This document shows positions 35,600 through 46,653 of a stretch of 64,000 nucleotides of DNA, one piece after another. The notes under the pieces are model-generated. The model was not told the DNA's origin. It did no database searches and saw only the letters and a list, made by a program, of their open reading frames with translations. How positions within the stretch are numbered: the first letter of the stretch is position 1; the number at the start of each line of letters is the position of its first letter. This stretch comes from Anagrus nilaparvatae (lineage: Eukaryota > Arthropoda > Insecta > Hymenoptera > Mymaridae): assembly GCA_022575985.1 (NCBI GenBank), contig JAKSXM010000288.1, positions 4,181,501 through 4,245,500 of the forward strand, in the 5' to 3' direction. The position numbers were made by a program, and so were the translations under genes.

Positions 35600-35740
35600 T
35601 TCAATACTTTCAATTTTCCGGAATTTTCCATTTTCCGGCTTTTCCTGTAATCTAATGAAAATTCTGACTCGATTTTTGGATTCCTCGGGAAATTTTACTA
35701 TAGACCTTCTTTTTTAAGTAATTTTGAACATCTCTATGAT
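35600..35740. repeat. Fragment of the fold-back family
   Basis: 'caattttccggaattttcc', 'ctaatgaaaattctgactc' and 'ttcctcgggaaattttac' match the unpaired module at 14440-14520 and the centre of the 30773-33062 element. Confidence 0.5.
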
Positions 35741-36230
35741 GCTGTATAAAAATAAAAATAAATTGAAATTTATAAAATTGACAAAAAAAAAATTTTAATT
35801 TTATCTTAAAATTTTAAAATTTTAATTTATTTATAGATATGTACAAGAACTTAATATTATACAGGTATATATATAGATATCAAAAACTGTATGTGCAAAA
35901 TATATTTTATACGTTAAATTTTTTTCAAATTTTTTAAATTTTTAGTTATTGAAAAGGCTTATAAAATGGAGATAAGCGAAACGTCTAACATTATTGTGAA
36001 ATAAAGAACAACTTTAAAAAAATAAAAAATACCTAATTTTTTTATTTTTTGCCCAGTACAGGTCAATTATAGACAACCATTAGATATATATTATAAAAAT
36101 TATGGGCGATAATAACAACAATAGTAATAATTTAATTTTATCAATTTCAATTTTTTTTTTATTTTTATGCAAATTCTTTTTTCTTTTTTTTATACAGCAT
36201 CACAGAGATGTTCAAAATTTATATCTTTCC
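35741..36230. other. AT-rich intergenic DNA
   Basis: Nothing coding seen. Short direct repeats such as 'atagatat' occur near 35835-35880, and a phrase 'catcacagagatgttcaaaa' (36198) mirrors 35728-35745. Confidence 0.3.
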
Positions 36231-36232
36231 TA

Positions 36233-36600
36233 AGCGTTAATTTAAAATCTTTTGTTCTTGTTCCGTCGTAGCCTCGTTATATGATTGTTGTTAGGAGTGG
36301 ATCTTCGCCGTTTATCTCATCGTTGATGCTGAGAATTCTGACCACAGAAATGCCTTGTGCTGGCTGGTTGGTAGTTAGATCTATTATGCTGCTACATATT
36401 CTGTTGTAGATTTTCTATCCACAATATCACCAACCCATTCTGCGTCAACAAAACAATCAAATTATTTCCGAATTGATATCTTTCTTAAGCGTTAATTTTA
36501 AATCTTTAGTTCTCGTTCCGTCGTAGCCTCGTTGTACGATTGCTGTTAGGAGTGGATCTTCGCCGTTGATCTCATCGATGATGCTGATGTTACGTTTTGA
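36233..36600 (-). pseudogene. Copia RNase H scrap between two copies of a 110 bp coding-like repeat
   Basis: A segment of about 110 bp is present twice in direct order (about 36233-36345 and about 36478-36592). On the minus strand it translates to 'DEINGEDPLLT', then 'RGYDGTRTKD' and 'LKLTL.KDI'. Between them, 36411-36475 reads 'FVDAEWVGD' and 'DRKSTTEYV' on the minus strand, the classic opening of Ty1/copia RNase H. The repeated peptide is not recognised. One copy has an in-frame stop. This looks like a duplicated piece of a decayed copia-type polyprotein. Confidence 0.45.
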
Positions 36601-36634
36601 TAATTAAAAATTAAAATTATCATTAATCCTAATA

Positions 36635-37271
36635 TTAATATCCCTCGGATCTTTGACCAAAAACAACACGGTATCCACTTATAACATTGGTTAATGTAAC
36701 TCCTTGGCCCCTTCCATGCAATTCAAGTCTGCCCGTCCTTTTCCACAATAGTTTGGTAATGACTATAACTATGCTTATAACCAGTAAATTATATAAATCA
36801 CCAGTGTACCATGATATGAATGCCTCTCCAAGTATACACATCCACCATTTTCCTGTGTATATTGCTGCCCATCCTTGCTCACTATCATCTGACTTACTTT
36901 TTGATGTTAGCTTAGCAGCTTTATCCATGGCTACACCAGGTCCGTAAATGTCATCATTAGCAATCCATACCTGTGGTATATAACCAGCCATCCGTCTAGC
37001 TAAATCCCACAAACTTGAACCATTATATGCTAAACTTAACTACCGAAGTTGATGTTGGCTTAGCAGCTTTATCCATGGCTACACCAGGTCCGTAAATGTC
37101 ATCATTAGCAATCCATACCTGTGGTATATAATAATCAGCCATCCGTCTAGCTAAATCCCACAAACTTGAACCATTATATGCTAAACTTAACCATTGAAGT
37201 GGATAATAATTTATGTCTGGTACATAATTGTAAAGTGGAATGCTGGCTGTCTGTAGAACAGGCTGTTCCAC
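36635..37271 (-). pseudogene. Unrecognised coding block with an internal tandem duplication
   Basis: Two minus-strand frames abut: 37023-37271 (PLYNYVPDINYYPLQWLSLA, then WDLARRMA and IANDDIYGPGVAMDKAAK) and 36635-37012. The latter repeats WDLARRMA...AMDKAAK and continues with a hydrophobic helix (LYNLLVISIVIVITKLLW) and GRGQGVTLTNVISGYRVVFG. The nucleotide repeat is about 150 bp (36902-37045 against 37049-37195) and differs by a 3 bp indel. It breaks the frame between the two parts. Codon use and composition are richer in G and C than the flanks, so this was once coding. I cannot name the family; a transposon protein or an endogenised viral protein are both possible. Confidence 0.45.
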
Positions 37272-38420
37272 TGGTCTAAATGTAACTTTTATGAGTCTTA
37301 TTAAAAGCCAACATAAGCACGTTCATCTTATTACCTCCAACTCCTGGCAAGGCTCTTTATATGAATATCATTGCTATGACTGGCCATATTGATTGTATAT
37401 CGATCCTCCCAAGAAAGAAAGACTCAGTATAGTTTGATTTTGAATAAAGACTCAATATACATTCGCGTATAATAAAAACTCAAAACATTTTTTTTTTCAA
37501 TAAAGACTCCTCCTACTATGTTGTTTTATAAACACTCAGTTCGGAAGCACACTTTTAATTTTATAAAAATCATAATTACGTCCCTGATCCCGTTGCACGA
37601 AACACGTTATAAGAGAAACAAAAATATACGTAAATACTTAAAGAGACTTGTTTAATTTAATATAATCAGACACACTGGACTCTCATCAATCGGTTCTATA
37701 TACTATTAATACACAGTATATTAATAATACATGCGTATGTGTATAATGTCCTTTCTTTCATTGTGCACATCGTTTTTAAACTATATAGTAAATTATTTGA
37801 TTAAGCACGTAAAAATTATTTCATGCTGTATATGTATTTAATATTTTTAAAAAAAAAATAAAATTTCAGTTGAAAAAGAAATATTATAATAACTTTAAAA
37901 TGTTTTTTTCTTTTAATTTTAATGTAATTTTATTAGTTACATTTAAAAAATTTACTAAATAATTTTTCCACGTATTTTATATTAGGTTTTTATATTTTAT
38001 TTAAAAAAATTAATAGTTACAAAACTGTAAAAACCTAAAAAATAGGCTGTTTTATGTTAAATAAAATTTGAAAACCGACTATTAAATTTAAAAAAATCAA
38101 AAATTTTATTTTTTTATCTGCATTAAATTTAGACTTCAACTTTTTTTTTATATAGGCAAAATTTGAGCTACTCTTTTTTTATTTTTGTTGAGTATGAAGT
38201 AAAAAAAATGTCATTTTTATACAAACCTCTGAAATTTTTGAAATATTAAATATTTTTGCTAAGTTGAAAGGAAAAAAAATTATTATTGTAACAAGATTGT
38301 GTTATAGAAAAATATTAGGAAGTAGATAATGGCAGTAGAGTCTTATTTATTATATCATTTTATTTAGAATTTTTAATAATTATAATCTCAAAATTTATTC
38401 TAATTTTTTTACAATTAATT
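37272..38420. other. AT-rich intergenic DNA with a short irregular repeat
   Basis: 'aaagactca' recurs in variants at 37418, 37446, 37475, 37503 and 37532 with 28-30 bp spacing. Otherwise no gene is seen. Confidence 0.35.
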
Positions 38421-39771
38421 TTAATTTATTATTTCTTCATTTATTGTATTTCTCTCGTCATTAGATTCTTCATTCAATTTATTAGACTGTTTAGAATTTT
38501 TACTTTTTTTGGCACATTTATTTTTTGATTCATTAGAAATTCCTTTACTTTTTAACTTTACTTTTGGAACTTTTTTTACATTCTTTTTCTTTTGTTTTTT
38601 TTCAGCCTTATTTTTTTTTATACAAATGTCTTCACAATCGGCTATAAGTTCGTCATTTTCATCTCCTTCACTTTCAGATGATTCAGCTGCAGAATCAATC
38701 TGTTCATTTTTATTTTGAAGATTTTTATAAAATGCATGAAATTCGACTGGAATAATAAATTTGTCACAAAGACTTATTAAATCTTTCATTTTAGCCGTTT
38801 TAACTTTTAAGTTTGAAGAATAGGCTATTTTTTAATTCAAATTTTTGGCATAGATCTTGATAATTTTCGCAACAATTTAGCTGCAAATAATCTTTAGATT
38901 TTAAGTTTAATTTATAAAATAGAATTCCAGGAAAGTTTGCATCAACTTTTACTCTTCTAATTTTTGACCAAGGAACTTTATTATTTTTCGTATTTTTAGC
39001 CCAATTTTGATTTTTCATATTTACAATATTTTTATAATCGTATACGATATCAGAGTATACCTCAATAACTTTGTATGGGTCACTTTTGGTTTTTTTTGCG
39101 TTCCTGATGATATCATACCATTGTGATGGAACATATATTTTTTGACCCCTGCTTTTCCTTTCTATAAGTGCGTGCACAGAATCTCCTTCATTATGCGTAT
39201 GGCCCTTTTCTAGAAATGTGTGCGTAATTTTAATTTTGTACATTGCAGCCATATAAACCAGCATGCAAAAAAAGAATCGGTTTCGGTTTTGTCCACCACA
39301 ATTATCAGAAAATAATCTGAATATACTAACACCTGTTTTAACTTGCTTTTTAATGTAATCAGAAACGAAACTTGCTTTTTAATGTAATCAGAAACGAAAC
39401 TTGCTACTTCATTAGGCCCTTTTTTGGCAATAGTTTGATCATAACAGTAGCATACTTTGCTCCTGCCAATATCATAAACTGTAAAATTACTGACAGAAAG
39501 TTTTTGTTTGTAATATAAAATCGAAGTTTCTGCTACAGGTACTTGAAGAATTTTTTGATAATCAAAGACTGCCATACAGTAAATATCAGCATTTTCTTCT
39601 TTTTGACACTTTTCTTTGGAAGCATCTTTAATTTTTTGAACTTCTTCTTTATTTTCGATATGATCTTTGTATATTTTGTTAAATTTAAGAATAACAGCTT
39701 CATCACTAATTGATTGTAGATTAGCGTGTATCATACAGATATCACACTGATCTTTTTTCGGATGAAAAAAG
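38421..39771 (-). pseudogene. Broken DUF7869-like (transposase-like) gene
   Basis: A minus-strand exon begins after an acceptor ('accttag') at 39772 and ends at a stop at 38421. Order: FFHPKKDQCDIC (39720-39771, CxxC), a lysine/glutamate-rich helix, an RNase-H-like first strand (YCMAVFDYQKIL), then 'SDNCGGQNRN' (about 39290), 'LEKGHTHNEGDSVHALIE' (about 39165), 'PSQWYDIIRNAKK', and a C-terminal 'SLCDKFIIPVEFHAFYKNL' block with a lysine-rich tail. These are landmarks of a family abundant in insect and cnidarian genomes, annotated as DUF7869 and looking like a DDE/RNase-H-fold nuclease. Two lesions break it: a 29 bp tandem duplication at 39340-39400 and a single-base frame change near 38800-38815. 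Family name is from memory; the motifs are seen directly. Confidence 0.65.
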
Positions 39772-39860
39772 CTAAGGTAAGGTATAACAAAAAGCTAAGT
39801 TATAACATCCGGCATCACTTGGAGATCCAAAAAGTAACGAACCCGGGTTCGGTATTTAGC

Positions 39861-40770
39861 CTAACAATTACAAATAAGGTTAGTCAGGCGATTGAACGCA
39901 AATGTAAGCGGCTTCACATTATGCGCTTCACACACCGTTGGTCCAATGTTGACAACTTGATGGGCTATTCCAGGCATGGTGAACACTAGGTCACATGAGT
40001 TCTGGACAAAGGTGAACTAGGGAATACCATGTTCCCGAAGGAACGCAGGTGTTAAAAAATAACCAGGCCCATGCAACCCAGATTTAGGGCAGGCACAAAT
40101 ATCACATGGACGCCCTTTACCGCATACTTTCGCATCTCTACCCCAAGGACATTTATTCGTCTGGAGACCTAACCCTGACAGAACAGGTACAAGTTCTGTT
40201 GTAGCCGATAAATTCAAACATAACCAAAATTTCTTCCCTTCCTTGTTCGTAGTCAAATTTAATGAACAAAAACCTCCTCCCTCGATGTGTGCTGAAGAAA
40301 AAGAACCTGCTTCCCCATACATCATATAGAATGTATTCATACCTAAAACACAAAGGTCGAAAAATTAAATTTAAAAACTCTTTTCTTTAATAATTTTTTT
40401 ATTACCAGGAGTTCTATCCATAGCATGCGGTAAAACATCAGAGAATTCTAAATCTAGACCAACCGGAAGATTTAATTGTTCCACACCAAAAATCCTCTCC
40501 TGATCGCGAAAGTACATTTTGGGAGTCGTATCAGTGGCTCGTTTTGACATAACTTCATCTATAAACCTGCTGTCAAAAGTTTCCCCTTCTAACTCACAAT
40601 AGGTCTCATCAGCCACTATACCATCCAAAAAACAATCAACCGAATTTATTGGAATTTACATTTCTACCTTCATGATACCAAGCCCGGCATGATAATCAGG
40701 TACTGTTACGTCCTGAATTGGACGTTTAATTAATTTTAGATTCTCTCCTAGAATAGGCAATCAAGCCTAA
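39861..40770 (-). pseudogene. JmjC-domain (2-oxoglutarate dioxygenase) gene remnant with in-frame stops
   Basis: On the minus strand, from 40770: LPILGENLKLIKRPIQDVTV, DYHAGLGIM, an in-frame TAA (40656-40658), then DGIVADETYCE ... SDVLPHAMDRTPG. A short intron follows (about 40342-40397, 'ctg|gtaata' to 'gttttag|gtatg'). Then MNTFYMMYGEAGSFSSAHIE: HxE, the first two iron ligands of a JmjC fold. Next comes a Cys-rich insert (CPWG, CGKGRPCDICACP), FLREHGIP, an in-frame TAG (40017-40019), and in the same frame DLVFTMPGIAHQVVNIGPT, which supplies the third ligand (the His of AHQV). It ends at a stop at 39861-39863. The catalytic core is therefore still readable but interrupted twice. It sits head-to-tail, under 100 bp upstream of the DUF7869-like gene. 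JmjC assignment rests on fold landmarks. Confidence 0.6.
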
Positions 40771-40779
40771 TCAAAAATT

Positions 40780-41214
40780 GAATCTAGTCTGTTTTGGATA
40801 TCCTCAAAATTATATTCTAGATATCCGGGACCTGATATCGATACTTTTACACAACTTATTTTAATTAGTAAAATAAATAAAAACTATAATAATTAAATAA
40901 TTAAACAAACTTACTGATTTCTTCTTGGTCCAAAAAAATAAACAACAAACGAGTGCTTTTATTAGCACACAAAAAAAATAATAGAAAAGAAATGATCAAC
41001 ACCAAAAAAAGGGTAAAAGTGCTTGTTAGCACACAAAAAGGAAATATAAAAATTGTTAAATAAATAAAGAAAACAACAATTCAACTAATTGGATTTAATA
41101 AACAAAAAAAGAAAATAAATTGACAAAATAAAAAATTATAAATTGCAAAAATAAGAAAAGGGGAAAAGTTAATGTCAACCCTTTAATTATTAAATTATGG
41201 CCATATGTTAACGA
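40780..41214. other. AT-rich DNA with small hairpin repeats
   Basis: 'gtgcttttattagcacac' (40953-40970) and 'aagtgcttgttagcacac' (41017-41034) are small hairpins of the type seen at 35570. No gene. Confidence 0.4.
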
Positions 41215-41218
41215 GTAC
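41215..41218. repeat. Target-site duplication GTAC of the gypsy element (3' LTR side)
   Basis: GTAC is repeated at 48385-48388. A 4 bp duplication is usual for Ty3/gypsy. Confidence 0.8.
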
Positions 41219-41436
41219 TGATTAAAAATCACTTCCGATGGGCCTTTTAACCATTTTGCCCCATACAAACTTTTTTTTGACTCCCATTAATTTAATTCAT
41301 TTTTTTTATTAATGAGTATGACAATAACCTCCCACCTCCTTATTTATGCATTATCGATAATAACTTACGAATATTTAATCAAAGCATAATGCGTGAACAA
41401 TATTCATTAATAAAAATTATTGAATGAGCTTTTTCT

Positions 41437-41467
<31 letters not shown>

Positions 41468-41664
41468 TAAATGTTAGTATCCAAAGATTTTTAATATTTA
41501 TAATTAAAATCCTATTTTAAAATAAAATTTAAATGTTAGTAATCAATAAAGCTCCTTTTTTTTTAAAAAATAATGCTCTAGGTAATTAAGAAATATAACG
41601 TCAGGTCATGAACTAAATTTTAAAGATTTTTTTTGTTAAAATACATGCATCATCAGACGTCACA
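41219..41664 (-). repeat. 3' LTR of the gypsy element
   Basis: 446 bp, begins TG and ends CA on either strand ('tgattaaaaatc' ... 'agacgtcaca'). It contains a (TA)n microsatellite at 41436-41457. The first 80 bp in element orientation (41585-41664) are the part shared with the 5' LTR remnant. Confidence 0.8.
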
Positions 41665-41771
41665 TCTCCCCACCTAGAATATTTTTGGGGCTGCAAATGT
41701 AGCTACAACAATATTTGCAAAAAAAAACTTATAATATACTTAAAAAACTTTTAAAACTTCTTAAAAATTAA

Positions 41772-42590
41772 TTTTTTTTCTATTAGCTAATATTAATCTG
41801 TGGCACTTATTACAATCTTTTACCATTCTGAATACTGCAATTAATCGACAACATTTGTAGCAATAAGGTGCTACTTTATTTTCCATCGCAATAGTTGTCC
41901 AATTTTCCCCTCATTTTCCAAATTATAACATAGTATACATAAAAATTGTTTAACATTTACATCTTAAACTGCATATAATAAGTTTAAATTAATTTTTTTA
42001 TAACAGTAATAGTTTTGTATTGATTTGATCGGTGGAGGTAAATCTGTAATTAGTGAACCAATAAAAAATTCTCCTTGGAATCCTAATCCACTACAACCCC
42101 AACATGCTGGTGTTTTGTAGTAATGGGCGTACATTATGTTCCAACTGAAATCTTCCCATTTTTCATAGTCAGGATGATTTTCATCATTACAATTTTTACA
42201 TGTATCTTCTTTGTTGCACATATCTTTTGAATCTAACACCTTTTCTTCAATTGCGAAACCTTTATTGCTGTAATTTTCTTGAAATAAACTAACTAAGTGA
42301 AAAGATCCAGTATACAAATTTTTTGATTCTAATTCTTGATTTGGTTTTTCTTTTCGTATAAATGGTAAAGTTGATTTTATAGCGGGGTTATCAAAAATTA
42401 AAGATGCTATAATATCCATTGCGTTTAGGATTACAGGTGGTTCGTTTTTTTCAATACTATTCATAAACCTATTCAAACCCATTACGAACTGTTTAACTTT
42501 TGCTTTTTTCGTGATTTTCATTTCTTTGAGCATTTGTTCTGCTGATAAAAATTTTACATCTTTGCTATTTTTTTCATTTGTTTTATTCAT
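41772..42590 (-). CDS. Extra ORF 3' of the glycoprotein in the gypsy element (unrecognised)
   Basis: The main frame is 41964-42590 (208 residues). The N-terminus is lysine-rich and charged (MNKTNEKNSK, KKAKVKQF), the middle is hydrophobic-poor, and the end is Cys-rich (CNKEDTCKNC, then CWGCSGLGF). It stops at 41964. A further zinc-ribbon-like segment follows in another frame at about 41772-41900 (YCYKCC ... DCNKCHRLI), suggesting that the original protein had a C-terminal CxxC/CxxC finger lost to a frameshift. Standard gypsy elements do not need an ORF here. It could be a lineage-specific accessory protein or a gene carried with the glycoprotein. Function not recognised. Confidence 0.55.
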
Positions 42591-42768
42591 TTTTTTCTAA
42601 AAAGAAAACAAATGTTACAATTAGTTTTTTATTTATTATTTTTACTTATTTAATATTATATATATGAAATTCAAAGTTTTTATTATATAAATTTTGATTT
42701 TAAGAATAATATATATGTATTATTAAAAAGAAATTTTCAAATGAATTATTAATAATTTTTATTAAATT

Positions 42769-43476
42769 TTAATAAGCGTTAGAGAGATTTTCATTATTGA
42801 AGGTTGGATTATCGTAGGAATTTTGTTCAGGAGCACATGGAATTTGGTTTGGATTATTCAAGTTTGGATAAATTTTTGTGAGTGGCAAATCATTAGTGGT
42901 GTTTTCTGTAAAGTTTTGTTTAAAGTTATTTTCTGTGTTGTTATTTTGTCCTAATTGTATTAAAAGTTGTGTTATTGATGAAAACAAGGCCCCTAATAAC
43001 TTTATTGACCATCCAAATATTGTGTGTAATGTATAACATCTTATAATTGCATCAATTAAAAGTTTGATTACTTGAAAAATAAAAATTATGGCTAATATTC
43101 CTGCACTAACAGTTCCAAAGCTTATAAATTTACTACATATTTTTGTCCAGGCACTATCTGCTAGCTTTTCTATTTCATCTTGATTGAGAAGGTTAATTAA
43201 GCTTCCTTGATTTATTATATTTTCTCCTAGCATCCCTCTAGCTAAAGAATTTAAAATGGCTGGTTTTTCGAGTGGAAAATTTATGTGGTCTCTTAGCTGT
43301 TCTAATTCTTTTGTTGTATATATACCACTGTTTGCTAAATCGCTTGGATCCTTGTACTTCCAGGTTAGTTCTGTACTTGGATTAATGATTGTTGGTGGTA
43401 ATGTTTCAATTCGTTTAGGTGTTATTCTAAACCATGAATTTTCTATTTTTAGTACGAAGGTATTAATGAATTGCAA
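42769..43476 (-). pseudogene. Glycoprotein (env-like), C-terminal part
   Basis: 235 codons on the minus strand. A soluble part is followed by a hydrophobic membrane-proximal region and transmembrane segment (about residues 115-150, ILAIIFIFQVIKLL), then a polar cytoplasmic-type tail rich in Asn. It continues the gene at 44107-45159, but a stop and frame changes separate the parts. The text between 43477 and 43690 also reads glycoprotein-like sequence in other frames. The overall type resembles glycoproteins of chuvirus-like insect negative-strand RNA viruses that some LTR elements have captured. That assignment is from general knowledge of the group. Confidence 0.55.
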
Positions 43477-43682
43477 TTAACTTGAACTCCTCTTTTCAGT
43501 AAAATATGAGTTCTAGGTGTTAAGATAAAGTTTCATTATTTTTTTCGACTTGCAATTGGTTGTAGCATTCTTTGCCATGTATAACTCTTACTGGAGTAGG
43601 AATACACTTTAAAATATGTATGACTTCACCACTAACAACTGCCATATAGCCAGGAGATTTTAAGAGATTATAAGCGTATTGA

Positions 43683-44092
43683 TCTGGGGAGGGCGCCATT
43701 CACTGGTCATAATTGTCTTTGTCCATCTGAGGCAGTTTTCCGAATCCCGAAAATTAAGTATACAAAATTTCTAATGCAGAATAATAAAAACTAGAAGGGT
43801 TGTAAGGCAGATAAATCAAAATTCCTAAAAATCAGTGCATATTTGATAAAATATCAGAAGATATTATTTGTAAAAAGCAAAAAATTACCATGAAATAAAG
43901 ATTTCATAAAAAAAATTTCGGAATTTATCCTATTCTTTATTTTGATGCATTCTGATTTTACGAATTCGGAAATGAATTTTTCTAAAAGAATCATTTATAG
44001 GTCTGTTTTCGAAAAATCTAGATTTCAAGGTTCTGAGAAATGACCCGGATGGACAACGACAGTTATGACCATTGAATGGCGGCCTCTGGGGA
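43683..44092. mobile_element. hAT-type MITE inserted in the glycoprotein gene
   Basis: The 394 bp element is 43691-44084, with an exact 8 bp duplication 'tctgggga' at 43683-43690 and 44085-44092. Terminal inverted repeats of about 35 bp: left 'gggcgccattcactggtcat', right end the near-complement ('atgaccattgaatggcggcc'). An 8 bp duplication indicates the hAT superfamily. Non-coding inside. Confidence 0.85.
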
Positions 44093-44106
44093 TATTATAG
44101 CTAAGG

Positions 44107-45159
44107 TTAAGGAATTTTTATAGTTTCTCTCTCTAAATTACATCTTTGTATTACCGCATCTAAATATAATTGAGTCATTTGTTTTTTATAATGTTTATTA
44201 ATATAAACAAACTTTGAATTCATGTACAAAAACAAATCTAAATTTTGGACAGTATAAAATTTTGTGGAAAATGGGGATTCACCCTTTTTCTGTAAAAATA
44301 ACAATTTTGGGTGTTCTGTTCTTGTCAGAATATTTCCACATACATTTTCGTCTCCTTTTATAGCTAAAGCAAATGTTATAATTTTACTTTCTAACATATG
44401 CATAGTTTGCATTTCAATCATAGTATTATCAGTGACCTTTGTAGCTTTGCCATCATAAATCAAACTGTATTTATCAATATTACATCTGTCGATTGGAAGG
44501 GCACTCCAAAAAGTGTTTCCCCCCTCCATATCCATACAATTTGTTTCTGATAATTTACATGTAATTCCTGAATTTAAATGAATTTTATCAGTATTTAAAT
44601 TTGCTTGAGCCGAATAAGAAGTAAGTGTAATTTTTAGGAAACCTTGGACCAAAACATTTGTCCAGCTACCAAAATAATCAGCATATGGTGCTCCATTACA
44701 TTTTGATTCAGAGGCGCTGCCAGCAAAGTCAATACTGAATGACTGTGTTTGATTTAATTTTACATTTGATATTATATGAGAATTTGAAAATTTAAGACTC
44801 CTTGTTTGATGAAGCAATTCACATGCTTCCCTACCAATTTCGTGAATAAATTGTTGTATACCATTCTCTACTGGAATTAGATAATCCCACATGCTACATT
44901 TTCTTACTTCCCTGTAGACTTCGATTTTACATTGTATTACGGGTATAGTAGTAAATTCTACCATTTGTAATAGCTGAATGTCAACTATTTCACTGGTAGC
45001 ATTATTTAGCGGAAAATCACAAGGGCCTACTTCCAATAAAGAGATGGTTGTTACATTTAAAAATTTTGTACCACAGTCATAAGCTACCATACTATTTGCG
45101 CTATTAATATAAAAAATAAAATAAACAAAGATGATTATTGACGAATTTTTTTCTGCCAT
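44107..45159 (-). pseudogene. Glycoprotein (env-like), N-terminal ectodomain
   Basis: 350 codons. It starts with a charged residue patch and a hydrophobic signal peptide (IIIFVYFIFYINSA), then a Cys-rich ectodomain with several N-x-S/T sites. It lies 3' of integrase, in the env position of an errantivirus-type element. The frame stops 15 bases before the MITE-bearing site; glycoprotein-like sequence continues beyond in a different frame, so a frameshift preceded or accompanied the insertion. Resemblance to chuvirus-like glycoproteins is by overall pattern; an ordinary baculovirus-type (errantivirus) fusion protein looks less likely, since no furin site or fusion peptide of that type is visible. 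Confidence 0.6.
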
Positions 45160-45189
45160 TTTCTAGAACAAAAAGAATAATGATTAAAA

Positions 45190-46653
45190 ATTATTATTTT
45201 ATATAAGCTAATTTCAAACGATTAGAGTGAACAACTTTCGAACCTTTTTTCATTTTTATTTTAACATTATAATTACCTAACACTTTTTTAATTTTAAAAG
45301 GACCCGTATATTGATTTTCTAATTTATGCGGCTTAGCCCCTTTTGTCAAAAATCTCCGATTTAAAAATTTTGAACATTAATTTTTCTATCATAATATTTT
45401 TTTAATTTTTCTTTTGAACGAATTAAATTATCGTGGGCTAATTTTTGTATACCAATTAATCTGGTTACTAAATCTGTTAGGTAATTATTATATGTTGGAA
45501 GTTATTCACCTTCTGTTAGTGGTGTATCCGAAGGTAAGCGTGCTAATTTCCCAAATACTATTTCATAAGGTGAGAATTTCGTACTCTCATGCACACTAGT
45601 GTTGTAAGAAAATGTTGCGAGTTCTAACCACTCATCCCACATTTCATGTTTATCAGAGTATTCCTTTAAAAATTCAGTTAAAACAGCGTGGCTGCGTTCA
45701 AGTGCTCCGTTCGATTGTGCGTGGTAACTTGTTTTTTTTATTTGTTTTATTTGGAATCTTTTAGCAACACGTTGCATGAGAGTACTTAAAAAATTACTAC
45801 CTTGGTCTGTGAGCACACATTTTGGAATTCCAAACAAACAAATACACCTTTTAATGAAAGCTGAAGCAATTGTTGTTGAATAAGCATTTCGTACAGCTAC
45901 TGCTATTAAAAAACGACTAAGTTGGCATTGCATTGTAAGAATAAATTGATTATTATTTTTAGTTATCGGTAAAGGACCAACAATATCTAAGCTAACTTTT
46001 TCAAATACGCTATTTGGGGTATCGCTTATAACCATTGGTTGTCAAGTTTTAATTCTAACTAACTTTTTTAACTGACAATTAGTACAAAATTGGACTCGTT
46101 TTCGGATATCTTCCTTTAAATTTTCCCAATAATAGTTTTGTCTAATTCGATTAAAAGTCTTATTTACCCCCTTATGACCTGCTTGAGGTGAATTGTGCAT
46201 TTGGTCAAAAATTTCATCTTGTTTTTGAGGAGGTACGTAAATTAGACTTGCTGTACAAATTATAATTTCTAAATTAGTATTTTTAAAAATTTTACAAAAA
46301 ATTGATAAAATTTCACTCCAAGTTATATTTGAAATATCTTTACTTTTAGCTAAACTAATTGAGTTAATTTTATCTTCCAATAGTTTATCTTTTAATTTTG
46401 AAAACAGATTAAGTAGATTTTTCTTTTTTAAAATAAGAGATTCATTTTCTTCTAAACAAAGTGCATAATATCGTTTATGTCCTTCATTATAACGTTTTAC
46501 ACTTCCTGGAACATATTTTGATTTCTGTTCTATTTTATTTTTTTCAAATAATATTTTTGCAGCTTCATCTAAGGTTTACCTTGAGGGTCAACAAAAAATA
46601 TTATATTATTTTTCTTAAATTCTATTGATTCTTTAGAAAATTTTATATTTTGT
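45190..46653 (-). pseudogene. Gypsy integrase (broken)
   Basis: Read on the minus strand: a linker (46555 down to 46381), then the HHCC zinc region ('HNSPQAGHKG' ... 'CTNC', 46042-46380), and an in-frame TGA at 46039-46041. The D,D-35-E catalytic core follows: 'SLDIVGPLP', 'LTDQGSNF', 'ALERSHAVL' (45502-46035), with all three acidic residues present. A GPY/F-type C-terminal module ('YTGPFKI') at about 45200-45320 is reached after a stop and frame change near 45375. Function would be cDNA insertion, but the breaks make it inactive. Confidence 0.8.
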
